A stretch of 53,306 nt of DNA from NCBI GenBank assembly GCA_903932685.1, contig CAIZGX010000057.1, positions 1-53,306 of the forward strand, in the 5' to 3' direction. A program made the translations under genes and the position numbers. Below the pieces are notes generated by a model. That model saw nothing but the letters and a program-made list of their open reading frames with translations, did no database searches and had not been told where the DNA came from. Source of the DNA: an uncultured Bacteroidota bacterium (GTDB taxonomy: Bacteria; Bacteroidota; Bacteroidia; Flavobacteriales_D; Sanyastnellaceae). Shown here piece by piece: positions 1-7,404 of the stretch (positions are counted from its first letter, which is position 1; each line of letters opens with the position of its first letter).

Positions 1-28
1 CAGCACTTAACTGAAACAGATTTAAACC

Positions 29-937
29 ATGAAAAAACTTTTATTCTTTTTTGCTCTCTCTTTTCCACTGCTTGGCTATTCGCAGACTGCGGCTTTACCG
101 TTGCCAATTGACATGCACTATGTATACTTAAATCTTTATGGTCAAAGCTGCAACTACGGCATTAATCTGATTGAAGCTGACCTAGGGCAATATGGCCAGC
201 CGGGAGTAACTTATTACCAAGAAGAAATCGTCGCTCCTATGTATTGTCCTTTGAGCACCGATTTTTGTCCGGGTTCCATGATGACTGAATTTGTGTTTAG
301 TCAGGTTGGAAATAAATGGTATAGGAACGATATCCTTTGGTTCGATTGGGACAATCAAGTAGGGGACTCTTGTAAATTAGATCATACAACTTTGTTTGAT
401 TGTATCATAATAGATATAGACACCTTAATATTTGCCGATGGTATTCCAAGAAGGCAATATCATATTGTCGAGGCAACAAATGGTTCGGAATTATATATGG
501 GTGGTTCACTTGTACCATTTTCATTTATTGAAGGAATAGGTACGAATCTTATGGGGTTGGAGTTTCAGGACGTTGAGACTAGGCAATTTTTATCGTGCGT
601 ATACGATAAGAACGGGTTGCAATTGATGGAAAATGAATGGTATTCTCCAATGTACCCTGGTTGTTGTAATGTTAATTCAGTTAGTGATTTTACAACTAGC
701 TCTTTCTCAATCTTCCCCAGCCCCGCCACCAATGAAACCTCATTACAATTCGAATCCGCACACATTCCACAAACCATTCAAATCTTCAACGCAACCGGAC
801 AGCTTATGCACATCGAAAAAGTTTTAGGTAGAGTACAAATGCAAGTGAATGTTTCGGAATACGCGAAAGGTATTTATACGGTAAGAGCAAGATTTGAGAA
901 TGGGGAAGAGGTGAGTGAGAAGCTTGTTGTTGAATAA
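29..937 (+). CDS. Secreted T9SS type A sorting-domain protein, paralogue 1
   Basis: This 302-residue protein begins with a clear signal peptide (MKKLLFFFALSFPLLGYSQ, cleavage about residue 19). It ends in a type A T9SS sorting domain of about 75 residues, starting near FPSPATNETSLQFES and closing with EEVSEKLVVE. By family knowledge it should cross the inner membrane by Sec and reach the surface or medium through the type IX machinery. The middle (about residues 25-220) is Cys-, Trp- and Tyr-rich and I do not recognise it; it shares WFDWDNQVGD and PRRQYH blocks with the paralogue at 3268. The start follows a 26-base leader that recurs before the 3268 copy. Secretion is well supported; the molecular function is unknown. 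Confidence 0.85.
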   Translation: MKKLLFFFALSFPLLGYSQTAALPLPIDMHYVYLNLYGQSCNYGINLIEADLGQYGQPGVTYYQEEIVAPMYCPLSTDFCPGSMMTEFVFSQVGNKWYRNDILWFDWDNQVGDSCKLDHTTLFDCIIIDIDTLIFADGIPRRQYHIVEATNGSELYMGGSLVPFSFIEGIGTNLMGLEFQDVETRQFLSCVYDKNGLQLMENEWYSPMYPGCCNVNSVSDFTTSSFSIFPSPATNETSLQFESAHIPQTIQIFNATGQLMHIEKVLGRVQMQVNVSEYAKGIYTVRARFENGEEVSEKLVVE

Positions 938-944
938 TGAACAA

Positions 945-1093
945 GGAACTGCGTAATTGGAAAATCGAAGATTTTATTCCTACTTCGTAATTCCTATTTC
1001 ATAATTCCAACTTCGTAATTAAGATCGTCGAAGACATTCGCGAAGCATTCGCCAACGGCATTCGTACGAAGTACATTCTTCAGAGGTCTCTGA
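945..1093. repeat. Linker-hairpin array 1 (ATTCC then ATTC linkers)
   Basis: The array begins 8 bases after the stop of the preceding gene. Small perfect hairpins are separated by constant linkers. With ATTCC linkers: AAAATC-GAA-GATTTT (961-975), TAC-TTC-GTA (981-989), TAT-TTC-ATA (995-1003). With ATTC linkers: GTC-GAA-GAC (1027-1035), GC-GAA-GC (1040-1046), GCC-AAC-GGC (1051-1059), GTAC-GAA-GTAC (1064-1074), and finally TCAGAG-GT-CTCTGA (1080-1093). The hairpin at 1009-1017 is mismatched. About the first 65 bases recur almost unchanged at 5881-5946. Confidence 0.85.
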
Positions 1094-1147
1094 CAGCTGG
1101 GGGAGAATGTTAAAATGAAAATAGATTTTGAAATAAAAAAGACAACA

Positions 1148-2032
1148 ATGAAAAAACTTTTATTCTTTTTTGCTCTCTCTTTTCCATTGCTTGGCTACTC
1201 GCAGACTGCGGCTTTGCCGCTGCCGACTGATGGAAGCGTTTGGGTTGCGTATAATTTATATTCGCCTTGGAGCACAAATTGGGCATACAAACTGAATCAA
1301 ACGATTGAGCCAGATGGCGATTTGTCATGGGAAAATTCAGTTTGTCAGATTACCAATTGTGATAATCCTGAAGCTCCTGCCTCATCGAGTTTCCAATTCG
1401 TCGAAAATGAAAATAAATGGTATCGAGATGGTTCTTTGTTTTTCGATTGGAATTTAATGGTTGGAGATTCTATTCTGTTAGAATGGTGGGGTGATTATAT
1501 GTCGGTTTCAGCAATTGATACTGTTGAATACGCCGATTTTGTTCCGAGAAGGGTATATCACATGACTTATGACGGAAACCCTATGGTTTGGTACAACATG
1601 GAAATGAATTATATTGAAGGAATTGGCTCAAGTATATGGGGGCTTGAAATGTGGGATTCAGAGAACAAGCCTCTTTTTCAATGTTTTTATGATAAAAACG
1701 GATTACTTCTTTATCACAACGACTGGTCTAGTGCATTCTCCGGGGTGCCGAATAGTTGTTGTGCAATTGTTTCAGTAGAGGAAACAACGTCTAAATCCTT
1801 CAAACTATTCCCCAGCCCAGCCTCCAATCAAACTTCCCTTCAATTCGAATCCGCTCACATTCCGCAATCCATTCAAATCTTCAATGCAACTGGACAGCTT
1901 ATGCATACCGAAAAAGTTTTGGGTAGAATGCAAATGCAAGTGAATGTTTCGGAATACGCGAATGGTATTTATACGGTAAGAGCAAGATTTGAGAATGGGG
2001 AAGAGGTGAGTGAGAAGCTTGTGGTTGAATAA
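1148..2032 (+). CDS. Secreted T9SS type A sorting-domain protein, paralogue 2
   Basis: This is a 294-residue secreted protein. I place the start at 1148 rather than the in-frame ATG at 1115, because 1148 gives the same MKKLLFFFALSFPLLGYSQ signal peptide as the neighbouring paralogues. The C-terminal sorting domain (about residue 220 on, with FPSPASNQTSLQFES and EEVSEKLVVE) is nearly identical to copies 1 and 3. The central part is the most divergent of the three: the FDW, VGD and PRR-YH landmarks remain but the surrounding sequence differs. No enzyme motif is visible. Surface display or secretion through T9SS follows from the domain; the function is unknown. Its 3' neighbour is an unrelated secreted protein, so the paralogues are interrupted. 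Confidence 0.83.
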   Translation: MKKLLFFFALSFPLLGYSQTAALPLPTDGSVWVAYNLYSPWSTNWAYKLNQTIEPDGDLSWENSVCQITNCDNPEAPASSSFQFVENENKWYRDGSLFFDWNLMVGDSILLEWWGDYMSVSAIDTVEYADFVPRRVYHMTYDGNPMVWYNMEMNYIEGIGSSIWGLEMWDSENKPLFQCFYDKNGLLLYHNDWSSAFSGVPNSCCAIVSVEETTSKSFKLFPSPASNQTSLQFESAHIPQSIQIFNATGQLMHTEKVLGRMQMQVNVSEYANGIYTVRARFENGEEVSEKLVVE

Positions 2033-2106
2033 AAGAGAATTCAGTTGCTGCGTTAGTTTTTAGCATACAATTAGAGCGTGGTTAAAATAAAAACGATAAT
2101 GAAGAA

Positions 2107-3225
2107 ATGAGTCTTCGCGACAAAAAAAATTCTATAGCTATATTGTTTTTCCTTACTGAGGGTTTGATTTCTTACGGCCAAAATAATTTCATTCTAAATG
2201 GCGGTTTTGAAGAACCGAAAGAAGTGAGTCTTTCAATTTCTGCTTGGGATAGCAACGGAGGCCAGCCCTATTATTTAGCCGATGGTTGGAAGTCTGTTCT
2301 TGGCTCATGCGATTATTACTGCGACTCAGTCGAGTTTTTCTCTTCAATGGAGGGGAATCCGATCCTGTATGATTTTCAGATGTTGTACCGTATTTACCCT
2401 GATATTACTAATTCCTATTGTCCACCTTTGTATGAGAATAATGTTGACTTGCCATACGTAGGGAATAATTTTGCAGGAATAGTTCTAGCATCTAGAGTAA
2501 ATTTTCAGTCTTACAATTATTATTCTGAATTATTGCAAGGCGAGTTTATCCAACCTTTAAAAAACAATAAAGAATACAGATTGTCTTTTTGGTATAAGTT
2601 TAATGTTGGATTTAATGTCGAGTCATTGAATAATTTCAATATCGTTTTAACTAACGATGTGGTCTTAGGGCCCCAAACTGATATTTTGGGCTGTCAATTT
2701 ACTCCTGGAAATACTGAAGATGTCAGTTTTTTCAATTCATTGAATATGCATCAGAAATATAAGGCTCAGTTGCAACCGCATATTGCGTTTAACAATTGGG
2801 CCTATTGTGAATTATTCTTTCAAGCTAGAGGAGGAGAGCGATATTTTTATATTAATGTTCCCGATGGAGAGGTAGAACATTGTAATGAATTTGCTGGGCA
2901 ATACGAATTATCGCCCGCATATCCAGGCTACGATACTTGTCTTTGTTTGAATCAATCCTATATTTATCTCGATGAATTTTCGTGTGTCGAAGCTCCTGCT
3001 TTTCCAAATATCGTAACACTTGATTCCGACACACTAAATAGCTCATTTCACAGTACAGATGTGACTTGGCCTTGTGACATAGAAATTTATAACCGTTGGG
3101 GAGTCCACGTAGGAGATATTACACCTCAATTGCCATACTACACGCCAAATGAAAGTGGAATTTATTTTTATGCAGGATTATGCGGTAACGCAAAAAAGCA
3201 TGGGTATTTCGAAGTGATAGAATGA
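2107..3225 (+). CDS. Secreted protein with a gliding-motility-type (T9SS type B-like) C-terminus
   Basis: The 372-residue product has a weak N-terminal signal (hydrophobic stretch at residues 10-24, possible cleavage after SYGQ). The last 50 residues (IEIYNRWGVHVGD, GIYFY, GYFEVIE) resemble the gliding-motility-associated C-terminal domain, the type B T9SS signal. The middle contains ILNGGFEEP near residue 30 and aromatic blocks typical of a carbohydrate-binding-like beta sandwich; that assignment is inference. Just upstream lies a three-codon reading frame, ATG AAG AAA TGA (2099-2110), whose TGA overlaps the chosen ATG. This could be translational coupling or the remains of a frameshifted MKK start. 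The gene sits between two tandem paralogues. Confidence 0.72.
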   Translation: MSLRDKKNSIAILFFLTEGLISYGQNNFILNGGFEEPKEVSLSISAWDSNGGQPYYLADGWKSVLGSCDYYCDSVEFFSSMEGNPILYDFQMLYRIYPDITNSYCPPLYENNVDLPYVGNNFAGIVLASRVNFQSYNYYSELLQGEFIQPLKNNKEYRLSFWYKFNVGFNVESLNNFNIVLTNDVVLGPQTDILGCQFTPGNTEDVSFFNSLNMHQKYKAQLQPHIAFNNWAYCELFFQARGGERYFYINVPDGEVEHCNEFAGQYELSPAYPGYDTCLCLNQSYIYLDEFSCVEAPAFPNIVTLDSDTLNSSFHSTDVTWPCDIEIYNRWGVHVGDITPQLPYYTPNESGIYFYAGLCGNAKKHGYFEVIE

Positions 3226-3267
3226 CAAATAAAATACACAGCCCCTTAACTGAAACAGATTTAAACC

Positions 3268-4161
3268 ATGAAAAAACTTTTATTCTTTTTTGCTCTCTCT
3301 TTTCCATTGTTAGGCTATACGCAGACTATTGCTTTGCCGTTGCCAATTGATATGCATTATGTCTATCTTACTTTGAATGGACAGAACTGCAATTACGGCG
3401 TGGATTTGGTAGAATTCCCAGGACAACAGGGTTTGCCCGGTGTAACATATTACGAGGAACAATTCAATAGCATGTATTGCCCACTTAATGAGTCCTATTG
3501 TGATCCAAACTACGCTCAATTGTGTATGTCTCAAGTTGGGAATAAATGGTTCAAAGGCGATTATCTGTGGTTCGATTGGGACAATCAAGTTGGAGATTTT
3601 TGTCAATTAGATTTTCCGGGAAACTTATTGATTGATTGCGTGGTATCCAGTATAGACACCCTAATTTTTGCTGATGGAGTTCCAAGAAGACAATATCACC
3701 TTGAAAGCATTGAAGGTTATTCTTTATCACAATATGGTCTAACATTCACCTTTATAGAAGGCATAGGCACGAACATCCTTGGAATTGAAAATCAAGGAGT
3801 AGAAAGTCAACAGTTCTTGTCTTGTGTTTTCGACAAAAATGGTTTGCAAATAATTCAAAATGATTTTTTTCCAAATATGCTAGGTTGTTGCAATCCGATT
3901 TCAGTGGAAGAAAACGCAACCTCATCATTCAAACTCTTCCCTAGTCCAGCCACTGACCAAACCTCCCTTCAATTCGAATCCGCTCACATTCCGCAATCCA
4001 TTCAAATCTTCAACGCAACCGGACAGCTCATGCACACCGAAAAAGTTTTAGGTAGAATGCAAATGCAAGTGAATGTTTCCGAATACGCGAAAGGCATTTA
4101 TACTATAAGAGCAAGATTTGAGAATGGGGAAGAGGTGAGTGAGAGGCTTGTTGTTGAATAA
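3268..4161 (+). CDS. Secreted T9SS type A sorting-domain protein, paralogue 3
   Basis: This 297-residue protein is closest to paralogue 1 (gene at 29). The roughly 25 bases before the ATG, the signal peptide and the sorting domain are almost identical, and the middle shares IDMHYVYL, WFDWDNQVGD, IDTLIFADG and PRRQYH. The sorting domain begins near FPSPATDQTSLQFES and ends EEVSERLVVE. Cysteines recur at matching places (for example the CC pair before the sorting domain), which suggests a disulphide-stabilised extracellular fold. There is no recognisable catalytic motif. The next gene starts 26 bases beyond its stop, so the two may be co-transcribed. Confidence 0.85.
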   Translation: MKKLLFFFALSFPLLGYTQTIALPLPIDMHYVYLTLNGQNCNYGVDLVEFPGQQGLPGVTYYEEQFNSMYCPLNESYCDPNYAQLCMSQVGNKWFKGDYLWFDWDNQVGDFCQLDFPGNLLIDCVVSSIDTLIFADGVPRRQYHLESIEGYSLSQYGLTFTFIEGIGTNILGIENQGVESQQFLSCVFDKNGLQIIQNDFFPNMLGCCNPISVEENATSSFKLFPSPATDQTSLQFESAHIPQSIQIFNATGQLMHTEKVLGRMQMQVNVSEYAKGIYTIRARFENGEEVSERLVVE

Positions 4162-4186
4162 TGAAATTGAAAATGAATTTAACGAA

Positions 4187-5881
4187 ATGAATAAAAGAAT
4201 ATTCCTTCTATTAACCATCGTATTTCCGCTGGTCGCATATGCTCAACCGCATCATTTGGCATATTCGTCATTTGTTACTGCTGACACTTCGACCATTATT
4301 TCCAAAATATCATGTGTAGATAGCCATGGAAATGTATATGTAGCGGGACATATCTACAGTGCATGTTTGCCTACAAATGAAAACTCATTCGACACCACAG
4401 TTTCAGCTACTATTTTTGGAGGACAAGATATATTTCTAATGCAAATTAAACCCAATCATGAAATAGGTTGGTGCACTTACTTCGGCGATACTGGTTGGGA
4501 GGAAATTAATTCGATTACGTGTGAAAATGACACCTTGTATCTCACCATGTTCACGGGCTCGCAAGATGGGATTGTAACTCAAAACGCATTGTATCCCAAT
4601 TCACCACCACCTCTCCCAGAAACACAAACAGTATTTCCGTTTATTACGACCTGGAGCACAGAAGGTCAATTGATTTATTCTTCATATCTACAAAAAAGCT
4701 TGAGATGCCTAAGTATAACGGATCGTTTTTTTTTCAAAAACGGGCACTACTATATCACTGCTCGATATCAATGGCATTACCCAACTTATTTCAGCGGTGA
4801 AATGACTTCAGGGCTGGGGGATGGCTACTTCGCAATTTTCGATGAATATGGGAATTTTATTTACGATCGTTTCTTGGGAGGAAATAAAGGCGATGTTCTT
4901 CAAGATATTTTTGTAGATGACAACTACATCTATTGCTCATTGAGGGCTTTCAGCGACACGTCAAGTATCTATCCACCTGGCTTTATTCCTACGTTCTATT
5001 CAAATGTGCTATTTGTCAAAATAAATCAAACTACAAAGAATGTAGAGTGGACATATGCCAAGAATCAGCCAACTGTGAATACCCTAGAACAAGATATTTT
5101 CGTGGATTCAAATGGTAAGATTTACATATTGATCAGTGATAGCCCCTCTGATTTTACCCCGCTTTATGGACAAGGGGGTATTCAAAGTGCTGAAATAACA
5201 GGCAATTTCCTTATCGAATTAGATCCAAACGGAGCACCCGTTTGGTCAAGTTACTTGCCAACAGACATGTATTATGTGGAAATGCTCGAGGTGGATTATA
5301 ACGGGAAGTTACTTTTATATTCTTATATCAACGCTTCTGCCGATTCCCCTCAAACCGCAGACAATTGGGGTTACGCGACTGGACCAAACCAAGGATATTA
5401 CATAATCTTAACGCCAGAGCACAACATTGCATTCGCCAGTTATTTGGGAGGAAATGATACCTACGAACCTCTCACTTCTTGCATATTCAACAACAAGCTC
5501 TATGCAATTTCTTCGACCTATTCAAATGATATGATAATCACCAATGAACTATCTCCTGCGTCGCCAGACAGCGATGTTGGTAAATCTATATTCATGCATA
5601 TATTCGACGATGCAGTTAACATTGAAGAGGCCGCAGGAATGAATAGCACAATGCAATTATTTCCAAGTCCAACTTCTTCCAACCTCACCATTCAACTTCC
5701 AACAAACGACAACTGGACCGTTCGTCTTTACAACATGAATGGACAAGTGGTTTCAATAGAAAAAATAAACGGTAACAATCGCCTTCATTTGAATCTTCAA
5801 AATTTCACATCTGGTTTGTACACCGTTCAGGCTATGAATGATGGCGGGAAGGTTTATACGGAGGTGGTGGTGAAGGAGTAG
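4187..5881 (+). CDS. Secreted beta-propeller-like T9SS type A protein
   Basis: I choose 4187 because MNKRIFLLLTIVFPLVAYAQ is a good signal peptide; an ATG at 4139 would add 16 residues inside the previous gene. The 564-residue product carries repeated motifs of the kind found in SBBP or delta-60-type propellers: GNVYVAGHI, FLMQIKPNHEIGWCTYFG, GKIYILIS, LDPNGAPVWSSYL, FASYLGGNDTY. These suggest a seven-bladed-type propeller over about residues 25-480. The C-terminus is a type A sorting domain (FPSPTSSNLTIQL, then GLYTVQAM and VVVKE). It is probably a secreted or surface-bound protein whose ligand is unknown. A hairpin array starts at the stop codon. Confidence 0.82.
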   Translation: MNKRIFLLLTIVFPLVAYAQPHHLAYSSFVTADTSTIISKISCVDSHGNVYVAGHIYSACLPTNENSFDTTVSATIFGGQDIFLMQIKPNHEIGWCTYFGDTGWEEINSITCENDTLYLTMFTGSQDGIVTQNALYPNSPPPLPETQTVFPFITTWSTEGQLIYSSYLQKSLRCLSITDRFFFKNGHYYITARYQWHYPTYFSGEMTSGLGDGYFAIFDEYGNFIYDRFLGGNKGDVLQDIFVDDNYIYCSLRAFSDTSSIYPPGFIPTFYSNVLFVKINQTTKNVEWTYAKNQPTVNTLEQDIFVDSNGKIYILISDSPSDFTPLYGQGGIQSAEITGNFLIELDPNGAPVWSSYLPTDMYYVEMLEVDYNGKLLLYSYINASADSPQTADNWGYATGPNQGYYIILTPEHNIAFASYLGGNDTYEPLTSCIFNNKLYAISSTYSNDMIITNELSPASPDSDVGKSIFMHIFDDAVNIEEAAGMNSTMQLFPSPTSSNLTIQLPTNDNWTVRLYNMNGQVVSIEKINGNNRLHLNLQNFTSGLYTVQAMNDGGKVYTEVVVKE

Positions 5882-6130
5882 GAACTACGTAATTGGAAAA
5901 TCGAAGATTTTATTCCTACTTCGTAATTCCTATTTCATAATTCCTACTGCGTAATTGGAACTACGTTGTTGGAACTGTGTTGTGAGAACTATGTTGTTTG
6001 AACTGCGTTGTTCCTACTTCGTAATTGGAACTACGTTGTCAAACCCTCGTCCGAAGGACCCTCGCGATGCAATCGCCCTCGCAACGCTTGTTGCCTTCGC
6101 GATGCAATCGCCTTCGCAACGACATTGTTG
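5881..6130. repeat. Linker-hairpin array 2 (three linker types in series)
   Basis: This is the richest array, about 250 bases and some 18 modules, starting at the stop of the preceding gene. The first part has 9-base hairpins with 5-base linkers (14-bp period): TAC-TTC-GTA, TAT-TTC-ATA and TAC-TGC-GTA with ATTCC or ATTGG, then AAC-TAC-GTT, AAC-TGT-GTT, AAC-TAT-GTT and AAC-TGC-GTT with GTTGG, GTGAG or GTTTG. The second part (6049-6130) has larger hairpins with CCTC or CTTC linkers: GTCC-GAA-GGAC, GCGAT-GCA-ATCGC (twice), GCAAC-GCTT-GTTGC, and a last weaker CAAC/GTTG stem. Stems vary on both arms together. Confidence 0.88.
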
Positions 6131-6178
6131 AATAAACAGCATATAACTTGCACATAAAAGTTAGGGTGTTTTTCAAAT
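6124..6178 (+). repeat. Shared upstream element, copy A
   Basis: A stretch containing ATAAACAGCATATAAC, then TGCACATAAAAGTT, and ending in CAAATTG has a near-identical partner at about 35682-35728. In both places the element reads in the same direction toward the next gene: here the ORF6N gene, there the second toxin gene. The core of about 33 bases differs at one internal position. It could be a cassette boundary, a recombination site or a regulatory region; the sequence alone does not decide. Confidence 0.7.
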
Positions 6179-6186
6179 TGGCGAAA

Positions 6187-6194
6187 TAGGTTTG
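6187..6194 (+). promoter_or_regulatory. Bacteroidota -7 box (TAGGTTTG) for the ORF6N gene
   Basis: TAGGTTTG fits the TAnnTTTG consensus, and its last base is only 4 bases before the ATG at 6199. The transcript is therefore probably leaderless. No convincing TTG box is seen at the expected distance. Confidence 0.5.
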
Positions 6195-6198
6195 CTCT

Positions 6199-7065
6199 AT
6201 GGAACAAAACCTAATTAAATCAGAAATAGAATCACGAATATTTACCATACGTGGGAGGCAAGTGATGCTCGATAGTGATTTGGCGAATTTTTATGGTTCT
6301 GAAACGAAGTATATTAACAGAGCGGTCAGCAGAAATATAGATCGGTTTCCACCAGATTTCGCATTTCAACTGTCGCTAGATGAGTTTGAAAGTTTGAGGT
6401 GCCAATTTGGAACCTCAAAGAATTCAAGAGGAGGGCGCCGTTATATGCCATTCGTATTCACTGAGCAAGGCGTGTCTATGCTCTCTGCTGTTTTGAACAC
6501 AAATATTGCAATCAAAATCAGCATTAAAATTATTCGGGCATTTGTCGACCTCTGCAAATCAAATGCAGATATAAATCTTTTAAATAGTAGGATTGACCGT
6601 CTTGAGGCGAAGCAGGTTATATCAGAATCAAAACTGAATAAAGTTCTAAATGCCCTTGAAGGAAATAATTCACCAAGCAGTGGCATATTCTTCGACGGAC
6701 AAATTTTTGACGCATATGTCTTTTCAAGCGAACTTATTTCCAGATCAAAAAAATCAATTGTGCTTATCGATAATTTTATCGATGAAAACACATTGTTGCA
6801 ACTTTCGAAAAGAAGTCAAAAGGTAAATTGCATTATATACACAGAAAGAATATCAGAGCAATTAAAACTTGATCTTGAAAAGCATAACTCGCAATATCCT
6901 CCAATTGAAATTCGAATTTTAAAAAGTTCACACGACAGATTTTTAATTCTTGATGAGAAAGAACTTTATCATATTGGGGCTTCATTGAAAGATTTAGGAA
7001 AGCGATGGTTTGCTTTTTCGAGAATGGATGGGCTTGTTAAAGAAATTCTTATTCACCTTCGGTGA
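6199..7065 (+). CDS. ORF6N-domain protein with a C-terminal phospholipase-D-like domain
   Basis: This 288-residue protein opens with an ORF6N (KilA-N-related, phage antirepressor-type) DNA-binding domain at about residues 9-105: IFTIRGRQVMLDSDLA, NRFPPDF-like NIDRFPPDFAF, and FTEQGVSMLSAVL. A short helical linker (about 120-150, SRIDRLEAKQ) follows. Then comes a C-terminal domain of about 125 residues with SIVLIDNFID and HDRFLILD, which looks like a degenerate phospholipase-D-fold (HxRxxxxD instead of HxKxxxxD), probably without nuclease activity. Such proteins are common in Bacteroidota accessory regions; their role is not established. The gene is flanked by hairpin arrays on both sides, and the downstream array begins inside its last codons. 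Confidence 0.82.
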   Translation: MEQNLIKSEIESRIFTIRGRQVMLDSDLANFYGSETKYINRAVSRNIDRFPPDFAFQLSLDEFESLRCQFGTSKNSRGGRRYMPFVFTEQGVSMLSAVLNTNIAIKISIKIIRAFVDLCKSNADINLLNSRIDRLEAKQVISESKLNKVLNALEGNNSPSSGIFFDGQIFDAYVFSSELISRSKKSIVLIDNFIDENTLLQLSKRSQKVNCIIYTERISEQLKLDLEKHNSQYPPIEIRILKSSHDRFLILDEKELYHIGASLKDLGKRWFAFSRMDGLVKEILIHLR

Positions 7066-7175
7066 TCAATTCTTCGAATCAATCTTTCAGATCAATCCTG
7101 CGGATCAAACCTTCGGTGAAATCGGAACGATTGATCACGTAGTAATTGATTGCAACGCAATTGATCATCGAAGAT
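7054..7175. repeat. Linker-hairpin array 3 (ATCAAT / ATTGAT linkers)
   Basis: The first hairpin, CACC-TTC-GGTG (7054-7064), includes the TG of the ORF6N stop codon. Modules with ATCAAT linkers follow: TC-TTC-GA, CT-TTC-AG, CC-TGC-GG and ACC-TTC-GGT. The linker then appears inverted as ATTGAT between CG-GAA-CG (7123-7129), AC-GTA-GT, TGC-AAC-GCA (7151-7159) and ATC-GAA-GAT (7167-7175). The inversion midway makes the whole array roughly palindromic. The rest of the gap to 7405 is AT-rich, with one perfect palindrome at 7295-7314. Confidence 0.82.
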
Positions 7176-7294
7176 GATTAGAAAGGTAATGATTGAAGGT
7201 ACAAAGTTCCCTAGGTATTAGTGCGGATTTTTCTAAACCTCAAAACTCTTAAAACCCCTTTTAAATAAGGAAAAACATAAAAATAAAGGTTGAA

Positions 7295-7314
7295 AAAACT
7301 GCGCAGTTTTTTAG
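7295..7314. other. Perfect 20-bp palindrome
   Basis: Six A, then CTGCGCAG, then six T form a perfect inverted repeat without a loop. It lies 91 bases upstream of the secreted protein at 7405. It may be a terminator for transcription leaving the ORF6N gene or a dimer-binding operator. No other clear signal is seen between 7176 and 7404, apart from a short CTAGGTATTA direct repeat near 7210 and 7372. Confidence 0.5.
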
Positions 7315-7404
7315 AACGGTAAGAATTGGCAATGTTTGGTGTAATTCCGAATAGTGAAGAGATTAAATTTACTAGGTATTAATTTATTCATTCAAATTAA
7401 ATCA

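Noticed and set aside
6124-6178. Integron attC site
   Set aside because: The shared element lacks the RYYYAAC/GTTRRRY core pair and a long hairpin, and no integrase is seen. It is listed only as a shared element.
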